From Siphonodentalium dalli (lineage: Eukaryota; Mollusca; Scaphopoda; Gadilida; Siphonodentaliidae), in the NCBI GenBank assembly GCA_032622095.1, contig CP136069.1, positions 48,398,194-48,462,193 of the forward strand: a DNA stretch of 64,000 nt, written 5' to 3'. Below are positions 1 through 10,484 of this stretch, piece by piece. Position 1 is the first letter of the stretch. Every line of letters starts with the position of its first letter. The position numbers and the translations under genes were made by a program. The notes under the pieces were generated by a model. That model had not been told where the DNA came from. It worked only from the letters and a program-made list of their open reading frames with translations, and made no database searches.

Positions 1-102
1 CCACCGCCAAAGAAATAGTAATTTAGGAGCGTCTGATAGGATTGAGTACCTTTAAGCAATGTTGGGAATATGTTTTTTGACTTAAAATTTGTATTTTTCC
101 AG

Positions 103-194
103 GTGAAGATAGTTGGGAGCGTGATGACTGGTATGACGACGACTGTTACGGGCGTAGATGGGGGCGATGGGGCGGAGGACGTGGGGGTTGGTAA
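103..194 (+). CDS. Last exon of secreted Trp/Asp/Gly-rich protein gene, copy A (partial gene)
   Basis: The exon follows a pyrimidine-rich acceptor (tttttccag) at 94-102 and ends at TAA 192-194. Read with one carried-in base (phase 1), it encodes 29 residues after the split Arg codon, beginning EDSWERDDWYDDDCYG and ending GGRGGW. The DNA is identical over all 92 bases to exon 3 of the complete copy at 40182-40273. The upstream exons, including the signal peptide, lie to the left of the window. Function is not recognised; see the complete copy. Confidence 0.8.
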
Positions 195-770
195 TCTTTA
201 TTTGTCGAACTGAACCATTGTGCAAGACATAGACAGTGCTGACGATAATCTACGTCGAGCTTCTCTTTGGAAGGACAGTGGACGGTATGTGCCAAATGGA
301 AGGAGCAAGTTCAACACTTTTTATGAATATATGTAATCGGATGACGATGACTTCGATCTGGCATGCCGCGAACATCAGCTGAAATACAACACCGCATGTC
401 AGCTCTACAGACCGGATTACAGAACTTCAGAAACATCAGAGTGCACGTGGTAGAATCGTTCGTTACCATATTCTGGATTGGAGTCATCAACGAACCATCA
501 CATGCATGCGAAAATACTTCCTTGTAAAAATACAAATCAGCAAGTGTGTCAATCCACCAGTAAATGTTGGTGTAAACTGTAACTATCAATCAGAACAGTT
601 AGTTGCCTATGGCTCACAGATCGACTCTGGCTCAACTCTAGCTTTATACATGTTCTTGTTATTTCGTGTTGGCAATAAAAGTGAGTTTTCGATAGAAGTG
701 AAATATCATTTGAATGAGTGAATATTACATTATATTATATTAATAAAATTAATGTCACCGTTAACGTTAT
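195..770 (+). other. 3' UTR and polyadenylation signal, gene copy A
   Basis: Non-coding sequence after the stop at 192-194. An AATAAA hexamer at 742-747 is followed by T-rich sequence, as expected of a poly(A) site. The 71-codon open frame at 506-721 lies within this UTR and shows no coding signs. Confidence 0.6.
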
Positions 771-1779
771 TTGTTCATTTTATAATTGAGCGGCTGTAAT
801 AGTTACGGCTGGATAAAACATGTCTTTTGCATAATAGGGACTGGGCTTGTGGCTGCCGTGTGGCTCCGTAAGCTCAGACCGTAACACATCTATATACGTT
901 GCGTATGCTTTTTTTTCTTCTCCAACCCACCTGATCAACTTCCGATTAAGTTCGAATTTGGTTCCTGAACGACAATGCAATTATTCCGATATGACACCAT
1001 AAAAATACTGTATGTATGTGCTCTATATTAGAATATAATTATATCGAACCAGGTGCCAATTAATAGGTTTTGATTGTCAGATATCGACGTTAAAAAGATG
1101 ACGTTTTTAATAAATTTCAAATTTGCTTCAGCTTTGCAAAATTTCCAATGCAATTCCCATGTTTGTGTTTGCCTAGTAAGTCACATGGCGGTTTACGCTA
1201 ACAAAAATACACCTAATATTCTTCGCTTTAAAATTGTTCCCGGTATATAAATAGGTCGATAAATACACACGGTGTTTGGGTTCCAAACAAAAACAGCCAT
1301 GTGCACGGCTTGGAACAAAAAGAGCTTGTTGTATTAATCTATTCCTCACATGGTAGACATAAAGAGCGTTTGCTTCACTTTGTGCGGGGAAAATAATAAA
1401 ACAGTTGGAAAATGGACGTGACAATAATGGCAAGTATTGTTAGAGCATATGAAGCCGATATATCAATATTAACAGTATTTATCAACGTATATTATACCTC
1501 CTACCAAAATGGTAATTTTTAAAGCTTGAATGAACCATGTCCGTCTAAACACAGGCGAATTGACAAGACACCTTTAAATGAGGCATGGTTGTCGCTTTGA
1601 ATTAATATAGGCAATCAATTTGGGACTTTTTTCCAATAATTCATACACTCGCAAATTTGCCAGGCCATTATTTTGCAGGTATTTCGGCATAGAAAGCTAC
1701 AATGATCAATAAACCGAATGACAAAACAATGGTAAAAAAAATGCATTTTTCTCACTGTTGAATGTGACATATAAATTAG

Positions 1780-3033
1780 CATCAGCTTGCATAGCAGATA
1801 GACTGAAAAAAGTTTTACCGGTAATAATAGACTTTATTGGAGACAACACCAGACTCATATACGACATTCTTCAAAAACAGAGCAAGAATCAAAACCAGGA
1901 ATGCTGCTATTAATATATTTTGAAAAGGCTTTCGACCCTGTATCATGGTCATTCATACATGAGTGCCTAGATTTGTTTAATTTTGGTGAATCAATCAAGT
2001 CTTGGATATCCATTTTCTACAATAATATATCCTCTTCAATTCTTATAAACGGGCATATTTCCCAAAGTTTCAATCTATTCAGAGGCTGTCGGCAGGGTGA
2101 TCCTATTTCACCTTATATTTTTTTAATTTGTGCAGAAATTCTAGGTATCATAATGAGACAAAACACTAAAATGAAAGGAATAATCATCGGCGGTTTAGAA
2201 TATAAAATAACACAGTACGCAGAGGATACAACGCTGATCCTCGATGGCAGTCAGGAATGTCTACTAGAATATGATAGTACATTAGACAAATTCGCCTCGG
2301 TGTCAGGACTGAATATCAACCACAGTAAATGTCAGGCATCGTGGATTGGGGCTCTGAAGGGAAATACACACAACATATGCCCTGAACTACATGTACAATT
2401 CACCAACTCCTTTACTCTATTATGGATCAAATTTAATACCAACCTTGATAAAATATTAGATAACTATGACTCAAAGCTATCTGATATTAAGACCCTGATA
2501 AAATCATGGGGACATAGGCTATTGACTCATTTGTAGAATCACGGTAATAAAATCTCTTATACTGCCAAAAATAACCCACCTATTTCAGTCTCTTCCCAAC
2601 CAGACAGCATAATTTGTTTTAAATTTAAAACGATTCTGTTTAACTTTGTTTGGGGAGGAAAACAAGACAGCGTTAAAAGAACCCAACTCTGCCAAAATTT
2701 CGAAGCAGGGGGCCTGAAAATGGTTGATGTCGAAGCTTTCAATTCATCTATGAAGATAACATGGATCAGCCGAATTATAGTGAAACGGCCGAAATGGCAG
2801 CCCCTTGCGGACACCCCCTATATTTACCAATAGACGAAGATCCACTCTTTCTTGCATATGGAGGCCAATACTTAAAGCTATATTCTGCCCGCATCCAGAA
2901 TCCTTTCTGGAGAGATGTCATTATCGCCTGGTCTGAACTATTGGTAGCAGAAAAAGAAACCCTACCCTTACTGTCTTCAATTTTATGGAATAATGAACAT
3001 TTTAAAATAAATGGTTCGACACTAAATATATAG
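1780..3033 (+). pseudogene. Degenerate Tx1/L1-like LINE reverse transcriptase
   Basis: Reverse transcriptase of a non-LTR retrotransposon, broken by stops and frameshifts. The open stretch 1901-2536 shows motif A as FEKAFDPVSW, motif B as GCRQGDPISPYIF, and the catalytic box as YAEDT rather than YADDT, so one of the paired catalytic aspartates is changed. Downstream frames at about 2540-2800 carry the thumb/connection signature LCQNFEAGGLKMVDVEAF typical of Tx1/L1-clade elements. The 5' end, with endonuclease and RT fingers, is missing, and a short segment present in the copy at 41881-41910 is deleted here. Family assignment is from motif style, without a search. Confidence 0.8.
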
Positions 3034-3250
3034 CCGCCATCTTGGAATTTACTCTTTGCATGACTAAATCATTTGGCGCACCCTACAAACCACTTCCCTC
3101 ATCCGATCATCACCATACTTGATACGGATCTTCGGCATGACCAATAGATGGGAGCCTCATATGTTGACCGAAATTCGTTGAAAAGTATGACCTGCCAGCG
3201 GAATTTACTCTTTACGTGGCGATATAATTTGGCGCACACTACCCGGACAA
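3034..3250. repeat. Fragment of the hairpin-ended modular repeat family
   Basis: Contains the module 'gccatcttggaattta', 'ctttgcatgactaaatc', 'catccgatcatcacca', 'gatgggagcctc', which recurs many times at 35.6-36.0, 38.3-38.9, 49.8-51.2, 57.0-57.3 and 59.5-59.8 kb. It is non-coding and directly follows the LINE remnant. Confidence 0.6.
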
Positions 3251-3448
3251 AAGTACCCGACAAAAGTACCTGTAGAAATCCGTCGAATTTACCCGATTTT
3301 ACCTTGAATTGACCTTGACTTGACCAATTTGAAGGTCAAGGTTAGGTCGGGATTACGTTTGACCCGTCCAAAACAATCCCCGGAAATAAATACCCTTAGG
3401 TATCAAATTTCGTCAAAATCTGTCGGGCAGTTTTCCAGGCCATAGCTA

Positions 3449-3524
3449 ACACACACACATACAGGCAAAAATATATAGTAGATATATATATATATATTAT
3501 ATAAATATATATATATATAATATG

Positions 3525-3575
<51 letters not shown>

Positions 3576-3712
3576 ATATGTAAAAACATATATAACATAT
3601 TTAACATATATTATATAATATATATTATATAATATATATATATATAATATATATATATATCTACTATATATTTTGGGTTGGGACTTCTGCCTGTATGTGT
3701 GTGTGACATCTA
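3449..3712. repeat. AT microsatellite inside an inverted repeat
   Basis: A TA-rich tract of about 180 bp (3479-3660) is bracketed by arms reading 'cacacatacaggcaaaaata' on the left and its complement, 'ctgcctgtatgtgtgtgt' with a short interruption, on the right. The whole could extrude as a large hairpin. The left arm follows the phrase 'aaatctgtcgggcagttttc', often seen at ends of animal interspersed repeats. Confidence 0.75.
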
Positions 3713-5044
3713 GCGGATGCGGGAGTAATATATAGGAGATAATAAAATAGACACTGGGCCCTGATTGGTCAATAGCCTTGTGTGCTTTTCACATAAAAAT
3801 ATCATCACACCTCTTCCCTATGATTTCACATAGGTAAAATAACCATTGGCACAGGAATTAACCCTTTGTAGTGAAGTTTGAATTTTTTGGTGTGGTCTAA
3901 AATATGACTGTATTTTTTATGCGGTTCTGACACTAGTTACGAAAACATAAGATTTAAAGGCGAATTCCCTGCTAGACAGACATGATTTTTTTGTGTAAAA
4001 AGTTTCCCAAAATGTCAATTTTTCCGATTTAAAGAAAATTTTGGACCCAACATTTATATTGCCAATACTATACACTAAAACGTTAGCACTGAGGCCTATG
4101 GAAAACATTTACACCAGTGTAACCTAAAGGGAAAAAATAGCTTTTTATCATTTTTGATTCCTGGGAGTCACTTTAAAGCATTTTAATGCATTTTACAGAG
4201 CCTGGTCTTTCAGTCCAATGAATATCTCATGCTTGGTGTGGCTATTCTTGCTGCTGATGACTTCTTTCACTTACATCAGCCAAAAAAATAGTAAGATTTT
4301 TCATAAAAAATGCCAATTTTTCAAGGTATTTTCAAGGTGGTAATAGTCACATGATAATTCAAATGACCCATAACATGAGCATGTCAACGGCACATATATC
4401 AATTGTTATAAGAACCTAATCTAACAAGTATTTTGGATTTTATGGCCAGTGATATACAGATATATATCACAAAAGTGTGTCATTTCCACTGGTGGGTATG
4501 TTCATTTGAAGGTTAATAGCACTAAAACTTGGACACATTTAAGAAAATGTTTCAGCAATTCAAAGAGAGCATATCTTTATTCAACTAATTCAATATACAC
4601 CCACATCTAGTTATCTTGGATCACCCTTGCAGACCTGAAAATGTCATATTTTATTCTTCAATGTACTGATAAAGTCATGCGCTTGATGCTCAGCTGATCA
4701 GATCTGGACTCAATGACCTCACATCACCAGAAGTTCTTTCATGGAAAGAATATTATACAGTCTTCCATAGCTGATCCAAGTTTGCAACACCAGACCCCTA
4801 AAACTGAGTGAAAATGGGGCCTGAACATGACTGGTGGTGGAAAATTGTGCTTTTTTGATGAATAATTTGTTAAAGGGGGTGGGGTTAAATTGTGTGTGAT
4901 AAATAAAGAACCACAGAAGTGATATTGTTTTTGAACACATTTTTTCCATTGATGGGCAATTCTGAAGGAATGTAGGGAGTTACAATTATTCCGCGAAAAA
5001 TGGGGATATCGCTTCAGGTTACACTGGTGTAATTAGGTTCCGAG
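3704..5044. repeat. 1.34-kb tandem unit 1
   Basis: Begins at 'tgacatctagcggatgcggg' and runs to the next copy of that phrase at about 5045. Unit 2 repeats it in the same direction at an offset of 1341 bp with only scattered changes. Both units contain the same 63-codon minus-strand open frame (3917-4108 and 5258-5449), which is repeat content and not a recognised gene. Confidence 0.9.
4109..5032. mobile_element. Possible TIR element nested in tandem unit 1
   Basis: TTACACCAGTGTAACCT at 4109-4125 is an exact inverted match of AGGTTACACTGGTGTAA at 5016-5032. The core TTACACCAGTGTAA is itself almost palindromic. The 924-bp span has no transposase-like frame, so it would be non-autonomous. The corresponding right end is missing from unit 2. 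Confidence 0.45.
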
Positions 5045-6033
5045 TGACATCTAGCGGATGCGGGAGGAATATATAGGAGAGAATAAAATAGACACTGGGC
5101 CCTGATTGGTCAATAGCCTTGTGTGCTTTTCACATAAAAAAATCATCACACCTCTTCCCTATGATTTCCCATAGGTAAAATAACCATTGGCACAGGAATT
5201 AACCCTTTGTAGTGAAGTTTGAATTTGTTGGTGTGGTCTAAACTATGACTGTATTATTTATGCGGTTCTGACACTAGTTACGAAAACATAAGATTTAAAG
5301 GCGAATTCCCTGCTAGACAGACATGACTTTTTGGTGTAAAAAGTTTCCCAAAATGTCAATTTTTCAGATTTAAAGAAAATTTTGGACCCAACATTTATAT
5401 TGCCAATACTATACACTAAAACGTTAGCACTGAGGCCTATGGAAAACATTTACACCAGTGTAACATAAAGGGAAAAAATAGCTTTTTATCATTTTTGATT
5501 CCTGGGAGTCACTTTAAAGCATTTTAATGCATTTTACAGAGCCTGGTCTTTCAGTCCAATGAATATATCATGATTGGTGTGGCTATTCTTGCTGCTGATG
5601 ACTTCTTTCACTTACAGCAGCCAAAAAAATAGTAAGATTTTTCATAAAAAATGCCAATTTTTCAAGGTATTTTCAAGGTGGTAATAGTCACATGATCATG
5701 CAAATGACCCATACCATGAGCATGTCAACGACACATATATCAATTGTTATAAGAACCTAATCTAACAAGTATTTTGGATTGTATGACCAGTGATATACAG
5801 ATATATATCACAAAAGTGTGTCATTTCCACTGGTGGGTATGGTCATTTGAAGGTTAATAGCACTAAAACTTGGACACATTTAAGAAAATGTTTCAGCAAT
5901 TCAAAGAGAGCATATCTTTATTCAACTAATTCAATATACACCCACATCTAATTATCTTGAATCACCCTTGCAGACCTGAAAATGTCATATTTTATTCTTC
6001 AATGTGCTGATAAAGTCATGCGCTTGATGCTCC
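5045..6033. repeat. 1.34-kb tandem unit 2, truncated by a LINE
   Basis: Matches unit 1 from its first base to 'gcgcttgatgctc' near 6032. At that point unit 1 continues into 'agctgatcag', while this copy switches directly into LINE coding sequence. Either the LINE inserted here or a deletion joined the two. Confidence 0.88.
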
Positions 6034-6534
6034 CAAATTTCGCACAGAAAACGACGTTTCTGAATCATATCAATGCATAGTCTCGGCTATCAATAATGCA
6101 TCAGAAAATGCTTTGCCCCGAAAGAAATTTCATAAACATTTGAAACCATTTTGGACGCCAAATCTGAACCAACTTCACAGTGAAATGCAGGCGTACAGAG
6201 TCATATGGATAAACAATGGTAGACCGCGGCAAGTAAATAATATTAGTTATGTGAACTATAAACACGCAAAGGCACAATTTCGCCGCGAGTACAGAAAAGG
6301 GTCAGAACAATTCATCAAGCAGCGTGACGACGAAATTGACAGAAGCGCACAATTAGATCAAGACACTTTCTTCAAATTATACAATTCAAAACGCTCTGCA
6401 ACAAATCAAACATCTTCTACTATATTCAAAGAAAATGGCCAAACCTTTCGGTCAACTCCAGAAATTGCCAATGCATGGTCTAGATATTTTGAGAATCTGT
6501 ATTCACCATGCACTGACAAGCGAACATTTTGACA
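6034..6534 (+). pseudogene. LINE ORF2 linker region before the RT, frameshifted
   Basis: Open reading from the repeat/LINE junction to the stop at 6532-6534. It encodes a basic region with FWTPNLNQLHSEMQAYR and WSRYFENLYSP, typical of the segment between endonuclease and RT in Jockey-group LINEs. The frame then shifts by one base, and the RT continues in the next frame from about 6520. No ATG begins it, because the 5' part was never inserted or has been lost. Confidence 0.75.
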
Positions 6535-8678
6535 TGGATCACTTTGAAAGCGTCGCAAAATTTGTAAAAGAAAAGCTAGGCTCTGCACATAATGATCGTA
6601 CTGGAACCGATGATGTTTTATTATTTCCAGTTAGTCGAAATGAGTTATTGCCAGTGGTGGATACTCTCAGTCGCAATAAATCGCCCGGTTATGATAATAT
6701 TTATAACGAGAATATTATATATGGCGGTGATTGTCTGCTTGATAGCCTCTGTAAATTATTCTCGGCAATATTGCGACATGGTTATATACCTGGGGCTGCC
6801 AAACGAGGTGTCATAATCACATTACATAAAGGAGGGACGAAACCTAAACACTCGTTCGACAGCTACAGGGCCATAACTCTAATGCCTACATTATACAAAC
6901 TGCTGGAAAAAGTTTTGCAGAATCGAATCGAACTACATGCACCGCATATATTATCAGTTAACCCCCTCCAACACGGTTTTCAAAAACATATAAGTTCAAC
7001 CATGACTTCTTATCTAACTCAGGAATGCATCAACTTTAACGCCGAAAGAAACCAAAAATTGTACTGTTGCTTTTTAGATGTATGGAAAGCCTTTGATACG
7101 GTTTGGATAGACGGTCTTATGTATAAATTGTATGAGAGGGGCCTAACTGGAATTGCTTTCAAATTTGTGCACCAATTGCTCTCCGGTGTCTATTGCACTG
7201 TGAGATATAACGATGTTACATCCAGATTAATAAAAATTGATCAAGGAACAAGGCAGGGGGGAATATGCTCTCCGAAATTTTACATGGTCTACGTTGACGA
7301 ACTGATCACATTACTATCAAAGTCAATGTATGGCTTTCATATGGAATCAATTAATTGTACATGCCCAACCCACGCTGATGACATGCTACTTTTATCACTA
7401 ACTGAACGTGGTTTGAATTCACTTATCAATATGTGTTTGAGTTATAGCTATACATGGCGTTACAAGTATAACACATCTAAATCTGTAATAATGGTACTTA
7501 ATGAGACAAAGACACAATCCGATAAGTGTAAACGCCAATGGATCATGGGGCCTGAACACCTTAAAGAAGTGGACAGTACAGTCCACCTGGGAATCCCAAT
7601 TGCGAAGTATAAACAAACAAATAATTTTATCGCACATGTATGTGACAAACTGAGAAGCACATTCCTTATGCTGTCGAATTCTGGCTTATATGCTGGAGGT
7701 CTAACTCCTCTGAGTTCTTCACTAATATATAAATCAGTCATTTTGCCAAGAGCGTTGTTCGGCACGGAGCTATTGTGGAATATAACCCAAAATGAAATTC
7801 TTAAAATAGAAAGAACTCATAGATTTTGCATAAAAACGATACAGGGATTCGAACCCAGGACCCGGACCGATATCGCTCTTGGCTTACTTGGAATTCACTC
7901 AATAGAATTCTACATAAATAAAAAGAAAATGTCACTATTATCATCCCTGTGCAATGTTGAATGCAACAATAAGAAAACTGTTAAACAAGTTTTCTTTCAC
8001 AGAATGTACGAATACACGCTTCTGTCTACCACTGAGTCTCGCTTGTCTTGTTCTAAAAACTACTTTTGTGACATTATGCAAATACTTGATCAATATGACT
8101 TATCGAATTACCTTTACCAATTTGCCACAGAGTCTCTTTTTCCGGACAAAAACTCGTGGAAACATATTTTTAACACAGGAATGGAAACATCACACGCGGA
8201 TGCATGGAAATCAAGAACAAATTCTGACCCAAGTTTTTCTCTCTTCAATAGAATACACACAGAATTATGTATGTCCTATGTTTGGCGCCTATGCAAATTA
8301 TATCCAGAAGACAAGACCATGTATCTCACAATTGGCAAATTGATAAGCCAAATAGGAATCAACAGAGAAATTTCATGTACGAACTGTGATTCTACCACGA
8401 CCGACATTTTGTCTCATATATTCATTGATTGTACGGCCATGTTTTCGTTTAGAAATGAGATGGAATATTTTATTATGGATGCACTTGGGATTAATGCCTA
8501 CATCAAATACGAATCGCTCTCAGGAGAAGCCAAATTAAGTGTGCTCCTTGGCAACTTATCAGAAATTGAGAGCGATATAATGATTGAAGATGACGACATT
8601 CCAATTATAATTTTCAAAAATGTTGTCAAAATGTGGCAAGCTTATTACCTATATGCTGGTATGACCGGTGTTACTTAA
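6435..8678 (+). CDS. LINE reverse transcriptase (Jockey/CR1-type)
   Basis: A 747-codon uninterrupted frame, of which true RT sequence begins near 6520. Visible motifs in order: the fingers motif SYRAITLMPTLYKLLEKVL; motif A LDVWKAFDTVW with its catalytic Asp; motif B GTRQGGICSP; motif C HADDMLLLS with both catalytic Asp present; then the thumb, and a C-terminal zinc knuckle CTNCDSTTTDILSHIFIDC (C-x2-C...H...C). In life this enzyme copies LINE RNA at a nicked genomic site. This copy has no endonuclease domain and no known promoter, so it is unlikely to be mobile. The clade within Jockey/CR1 is not resolved. Confidence 0.85.
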   Translation: MAKPFGQLQKLPMHGLDILRICIHHALTSEHFDMDHFESVAKFVKEKLGSAHNDRTGTDDVLLFPVSRNELLPVVDTLSRNKSPGYDNIYNENIIYGGDCLLDSLCKLFSAILRHGYIPGAAKRGVIITLHKGGTKPKHSFDSYRAITLMPTLYKLLEKVLQNRIELHAPHILSVNPLQHGFQKHISSTMTSYLTQECINFNAERNQKLYCCFLDVWKAFDTVWIDGLMYKLYERGLTGIAFKFVHQLLSGVYCTVRYNDVTSRLIKIDQGTRQGGICSPKFYMVYVDELITLLSKSMYGFHMESINCTCPTHADDMLLLSLTERGLNSLINMCLSYSYTWRYKYNTSKSVIMVLNETKTQSDKCKRQWIMGPEHLKEVDSTVHLGIPIAKYKQTNNFIAHVCDKLRSTFLMLSNSGLYAGGLTPLSSSLIYKSVILPRALFGTELLWNITQNEILKIERTHRFCIKTIQGFEPRTRTDIALGLLGIHSIEFYINKKKMSLLSSLCNVECNNKKTVKQVFFHRMYEYTLLSTTESRLSCSKNYFCDIMQILDQYDLSNYLYQFATESLFPDKNSWKHIFNTGMETSHADAWKSRTNSDPSFSLFNRIHTELCMSYVWRLCKLYPEDKTMYLTIGKLISQIGINREISCTNCDSTTTDILSHIFIDCTAMFSFRNEMEYFIMDALGINAYIKYESLSGEAKLSVLLGNLSEIESDIMIEDDDIPIIIFKNVVKMWQAYYLYAGMTGVT

Positions 8679-8689
8679 TATAGTGCACA

Positions 8690-9190
8690 TTTGACCTTCT
8701 TTTTATTCATACATATATTGCCCACTATAATATTGTCATCGAAATGAATATGTCACATATAATTATATATATACCTCACTATACTTCACTTTAACTATAT
8801 ACGTGACACGTGATATCCAGGTTATAATATGTCTCCAATTCTCACACGAATTATATTATATTGAAAACGCACTTGCTTTATAAAACCATTCAAGTATACA
8901 AATAAATCGTGTAAGTTGCGTGTACACGTGTGCCTGTGCGTGTTGGTGCGTGCGTCCCATTCGGTTGGGATCAGTTGGCCAGTAGGATGACAATCCAATG
9001 CTTCAGTATATCCTGCGCGTCCGGGTGCACGTGTGTGCGTTTGGCATACACCAATGTATGCCGCTGTGGCTGCGCCCCTATGTGTGCGTACCATACGGCA
9101 ACGAAATGGCGTTCGGATGCATTACTACCGCGTGTAGTCATGCCGAACAGTACGTGACGGTACGTGTACGTAGGCGCGCAGACCCAACTC
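8690..9190. other. LINE 3' tail and an unusually GC- and CpG-rich stretch
   Basis: 8690-8900 is AT-rich sequence after the LINE stop. From about 8910 to 9190 the composition turns GC-rich, with many alternating purine/pyrimidine GTGCGT and ACGTGT runs, unlike its surroundings. Overlapping open frames on both strands are likely by-products of that composition. No gene is recognised. Confidence 0.5.
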
Positions 9191-9199
9191 CATGCATAA

Positions 9200-9201
<2 letters not shown>

Positions 9202-9266
<65 letters not shown>
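9202..9266. repeat. (TA)n microsatellite
   Basis: About 32 uninterrupted TA dinucleotides. The following stretch 9267-9872 is AT-rich with no recognisable gene. Confidence 0.95.
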
Positions 9267-9268
<2 letters not shown>

Positions 9269-9872
9269 ATATACTTTTGATTGTTCATATGCTTATGTAT
9301 CATGTTCTTTATTTGCCATTTGTTCATATATAATCTTTAGTAATGGAGGATAATTAAAGATATATAATGGAATTATCGTTCAGAACACAGGAGACAATGT
9401 GCCGGTTGTGTTCGGACTCGGAAGGAAGCTATTCCACATTGCATAAAGTTTGTATGATGAAATATCACCGGAATTCATAACAAAAGACGTAAGCAAACCT
9501 GTGTATAGTGCTTGTATTTTCCGCGCACATGCATGTATATGTGAACAGTTTGTGAAATTTTCGCAATGTACCATTCAAAAGATCATTAGGTGGTTATTGT
9601 GGATTATACATTCGAAACAGGTTTGGATCTCGTTCAGTTTACTTCCAATCACCCGCCCCTCCCGACAAACCATAAGATATTCAACCGAAAGTGTTGGGCC
9701 CCCCCACCCATGCAGACCACCCCTATACAGGTATGTCCGCTAATAATGGAATGATCCGTGTCTTAACTTCCCGAGTGACTGGTGCGATCATTATCATGGC
9801 GCATTGTTATAATTTCACACCTATCGCTCCGATCTCCTTTCAGATTACTATCCAATTAATGTCAATTTATGT

Positions 9873-10301
9873 GTGATATTTAGCTCAAGTCTGTATTTTG
9901 GCCCCGTTGAAATACAGATTCATACAAGAAATATTGTTCATGAATTGGAGCAATTTGATTGGCCGAGGGGTGTGAACCGGTTTATAACGAATGCTACAAT
10001 TAACGTGTGCAGTATACCTCCACGGAAAGGCACCGGAATGCACATACAGGAGCGGAATGAAGCGACTGATAATCTGAACAGATTTGTTTGTGAGTTCATT
10101 TCTAATGAGATGGTGGGAGCGGACGTGAAATTCGTTGACAATACTGAAATATTCACACAAGAGGGACGCGTAGTGAAATCGTTGTTCCAGAAACAGGACT
10201 CAAGCGGTGTTCACCTCAGCCCGGACGGGAAAGGTCGTCTTGCTGAGAAATTGGAGGACATCAGTGGGGGTGACGCAGGCGCAAGGACGACGCCTGATTA
10301 G
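9873..10301 (+). pseudogene. SGNH/GDSL-hydrolase-like C-terminus, probable LINE ORF1 remnant
   Basis: The frame is open for 142 codons and ends in a TAG at 10299-10301. The C-terminal part reads KQDSSGVHLSPDGKGRLAEK, which fits the block V D-x-x-H motif of SGNH/GDSL esterases, preceded by strand-like segments (ATINVCSIPPRKG, VKFVDNTEIF). The N-terminal GDS block is not visible, so this is the C-terminal half. SGNH domains are known in ORF1 of CR1-type LINEs, and a same-strand LINE ORF2 begins near 16.1 kb, just beyond the inserted TIR element at 10485-16005. The combined reading, one LINE with ORF1 here and ORF2 there, is inference. A cellular hydrolase fragment is possible. Confidence 0.55.
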
Positions 10302-10479
10302 AGACTAATTGTTGTACAACCAATTATTGTTTTACTACCTGCCATGTGTATTGTGTTTGTAACGGTGTCTGTGACCCTACAGTGCATGTGGGCGGGCCAG
10401 ATAACTACCCAGCTAATGAAACTCCGCGAACCTGTGATGTTGACACAAACAATACGTCAATCAACTGCGGTCGCACTGA

Positions 10480-10484
10480 CCAGG
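10480..10484. repeat. Left target-site duplication CCAGG
   Basis: CCAGG directly precedes the left terminal inverted repeat. The same five bases follow the right one at 16006-16010. Removing the element with one CCAGG leaves continuous flanking sequence. Confidence 0.6.

Larger units (their letters stand above)
1..2105. repeat. Segmental duplication, copy A (partner 40080-42166)
   Basis: Base 1 aligns with base 40080, and the two stretches stay nearly identical for about 2.1 kb. Differences are scattered single-base changes (for example near 199, 246, 283 and 437), a 33-bp deletion in copy B near 41443, and a few indels near 1830-1890. Similarity stops inside a LINE, just after the sequence for the RT motif GCRQGD, at about 2105 here and 42166 there. 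The copy contains the last exon, 3' UTR and flank of the secreted Trp/Asp/Gly-rich protein gene. Copy A runs off the left edge, so the true left boundary is unknown. Beyond the exon, UTR and LINE piece (766-1780) I see no gene. Confidence 0.93.
6034..8760 (+). mobile_element. 5'-truncated Jockey/CR1-type LINE with nearly intact RT
   Basis: Non-LTR retrotransposon starting exactly where tandem unit 2 stops, so the endonuclease and any ORF1 are absent. It holds the linker upstream of the RT (about 6034-6534), a complete reverse transcriptase with a C-terminal zinc-knuckle region (6535-8678), and a short AT-rich 3' tail. One frameshift near 6510-6530 separates the two open parts. The long undamaged frame implies a fairly recent insertion or a truncated copy of a young family. 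Confidence 0.88.

Noticed and set aside
506-721. 71-codon open frame
   Set aside because: It falls in the 3' UTR of gene copy A, is conserved in copy B only because of the recent duplication, and has no motif.
3917-4108. 63-codon minus-strand frame found twice (also 5258-5449)
   Set aside because: Exact repetition is explained by the tandem duplication; no protein feature is seen.
7838-7875. 'gggattcgaaccc' resembles an inverted tRNA T-arm
   Set aside because: It lies inside the continuous LINE RT frame and no acceptor, D or anticodon arms can be built around it.
8930-9333. Several overlapping frames on both strands
   Set aside because: They arise from the CpG-rich patch and the TA microsatellite, with no protein motif.
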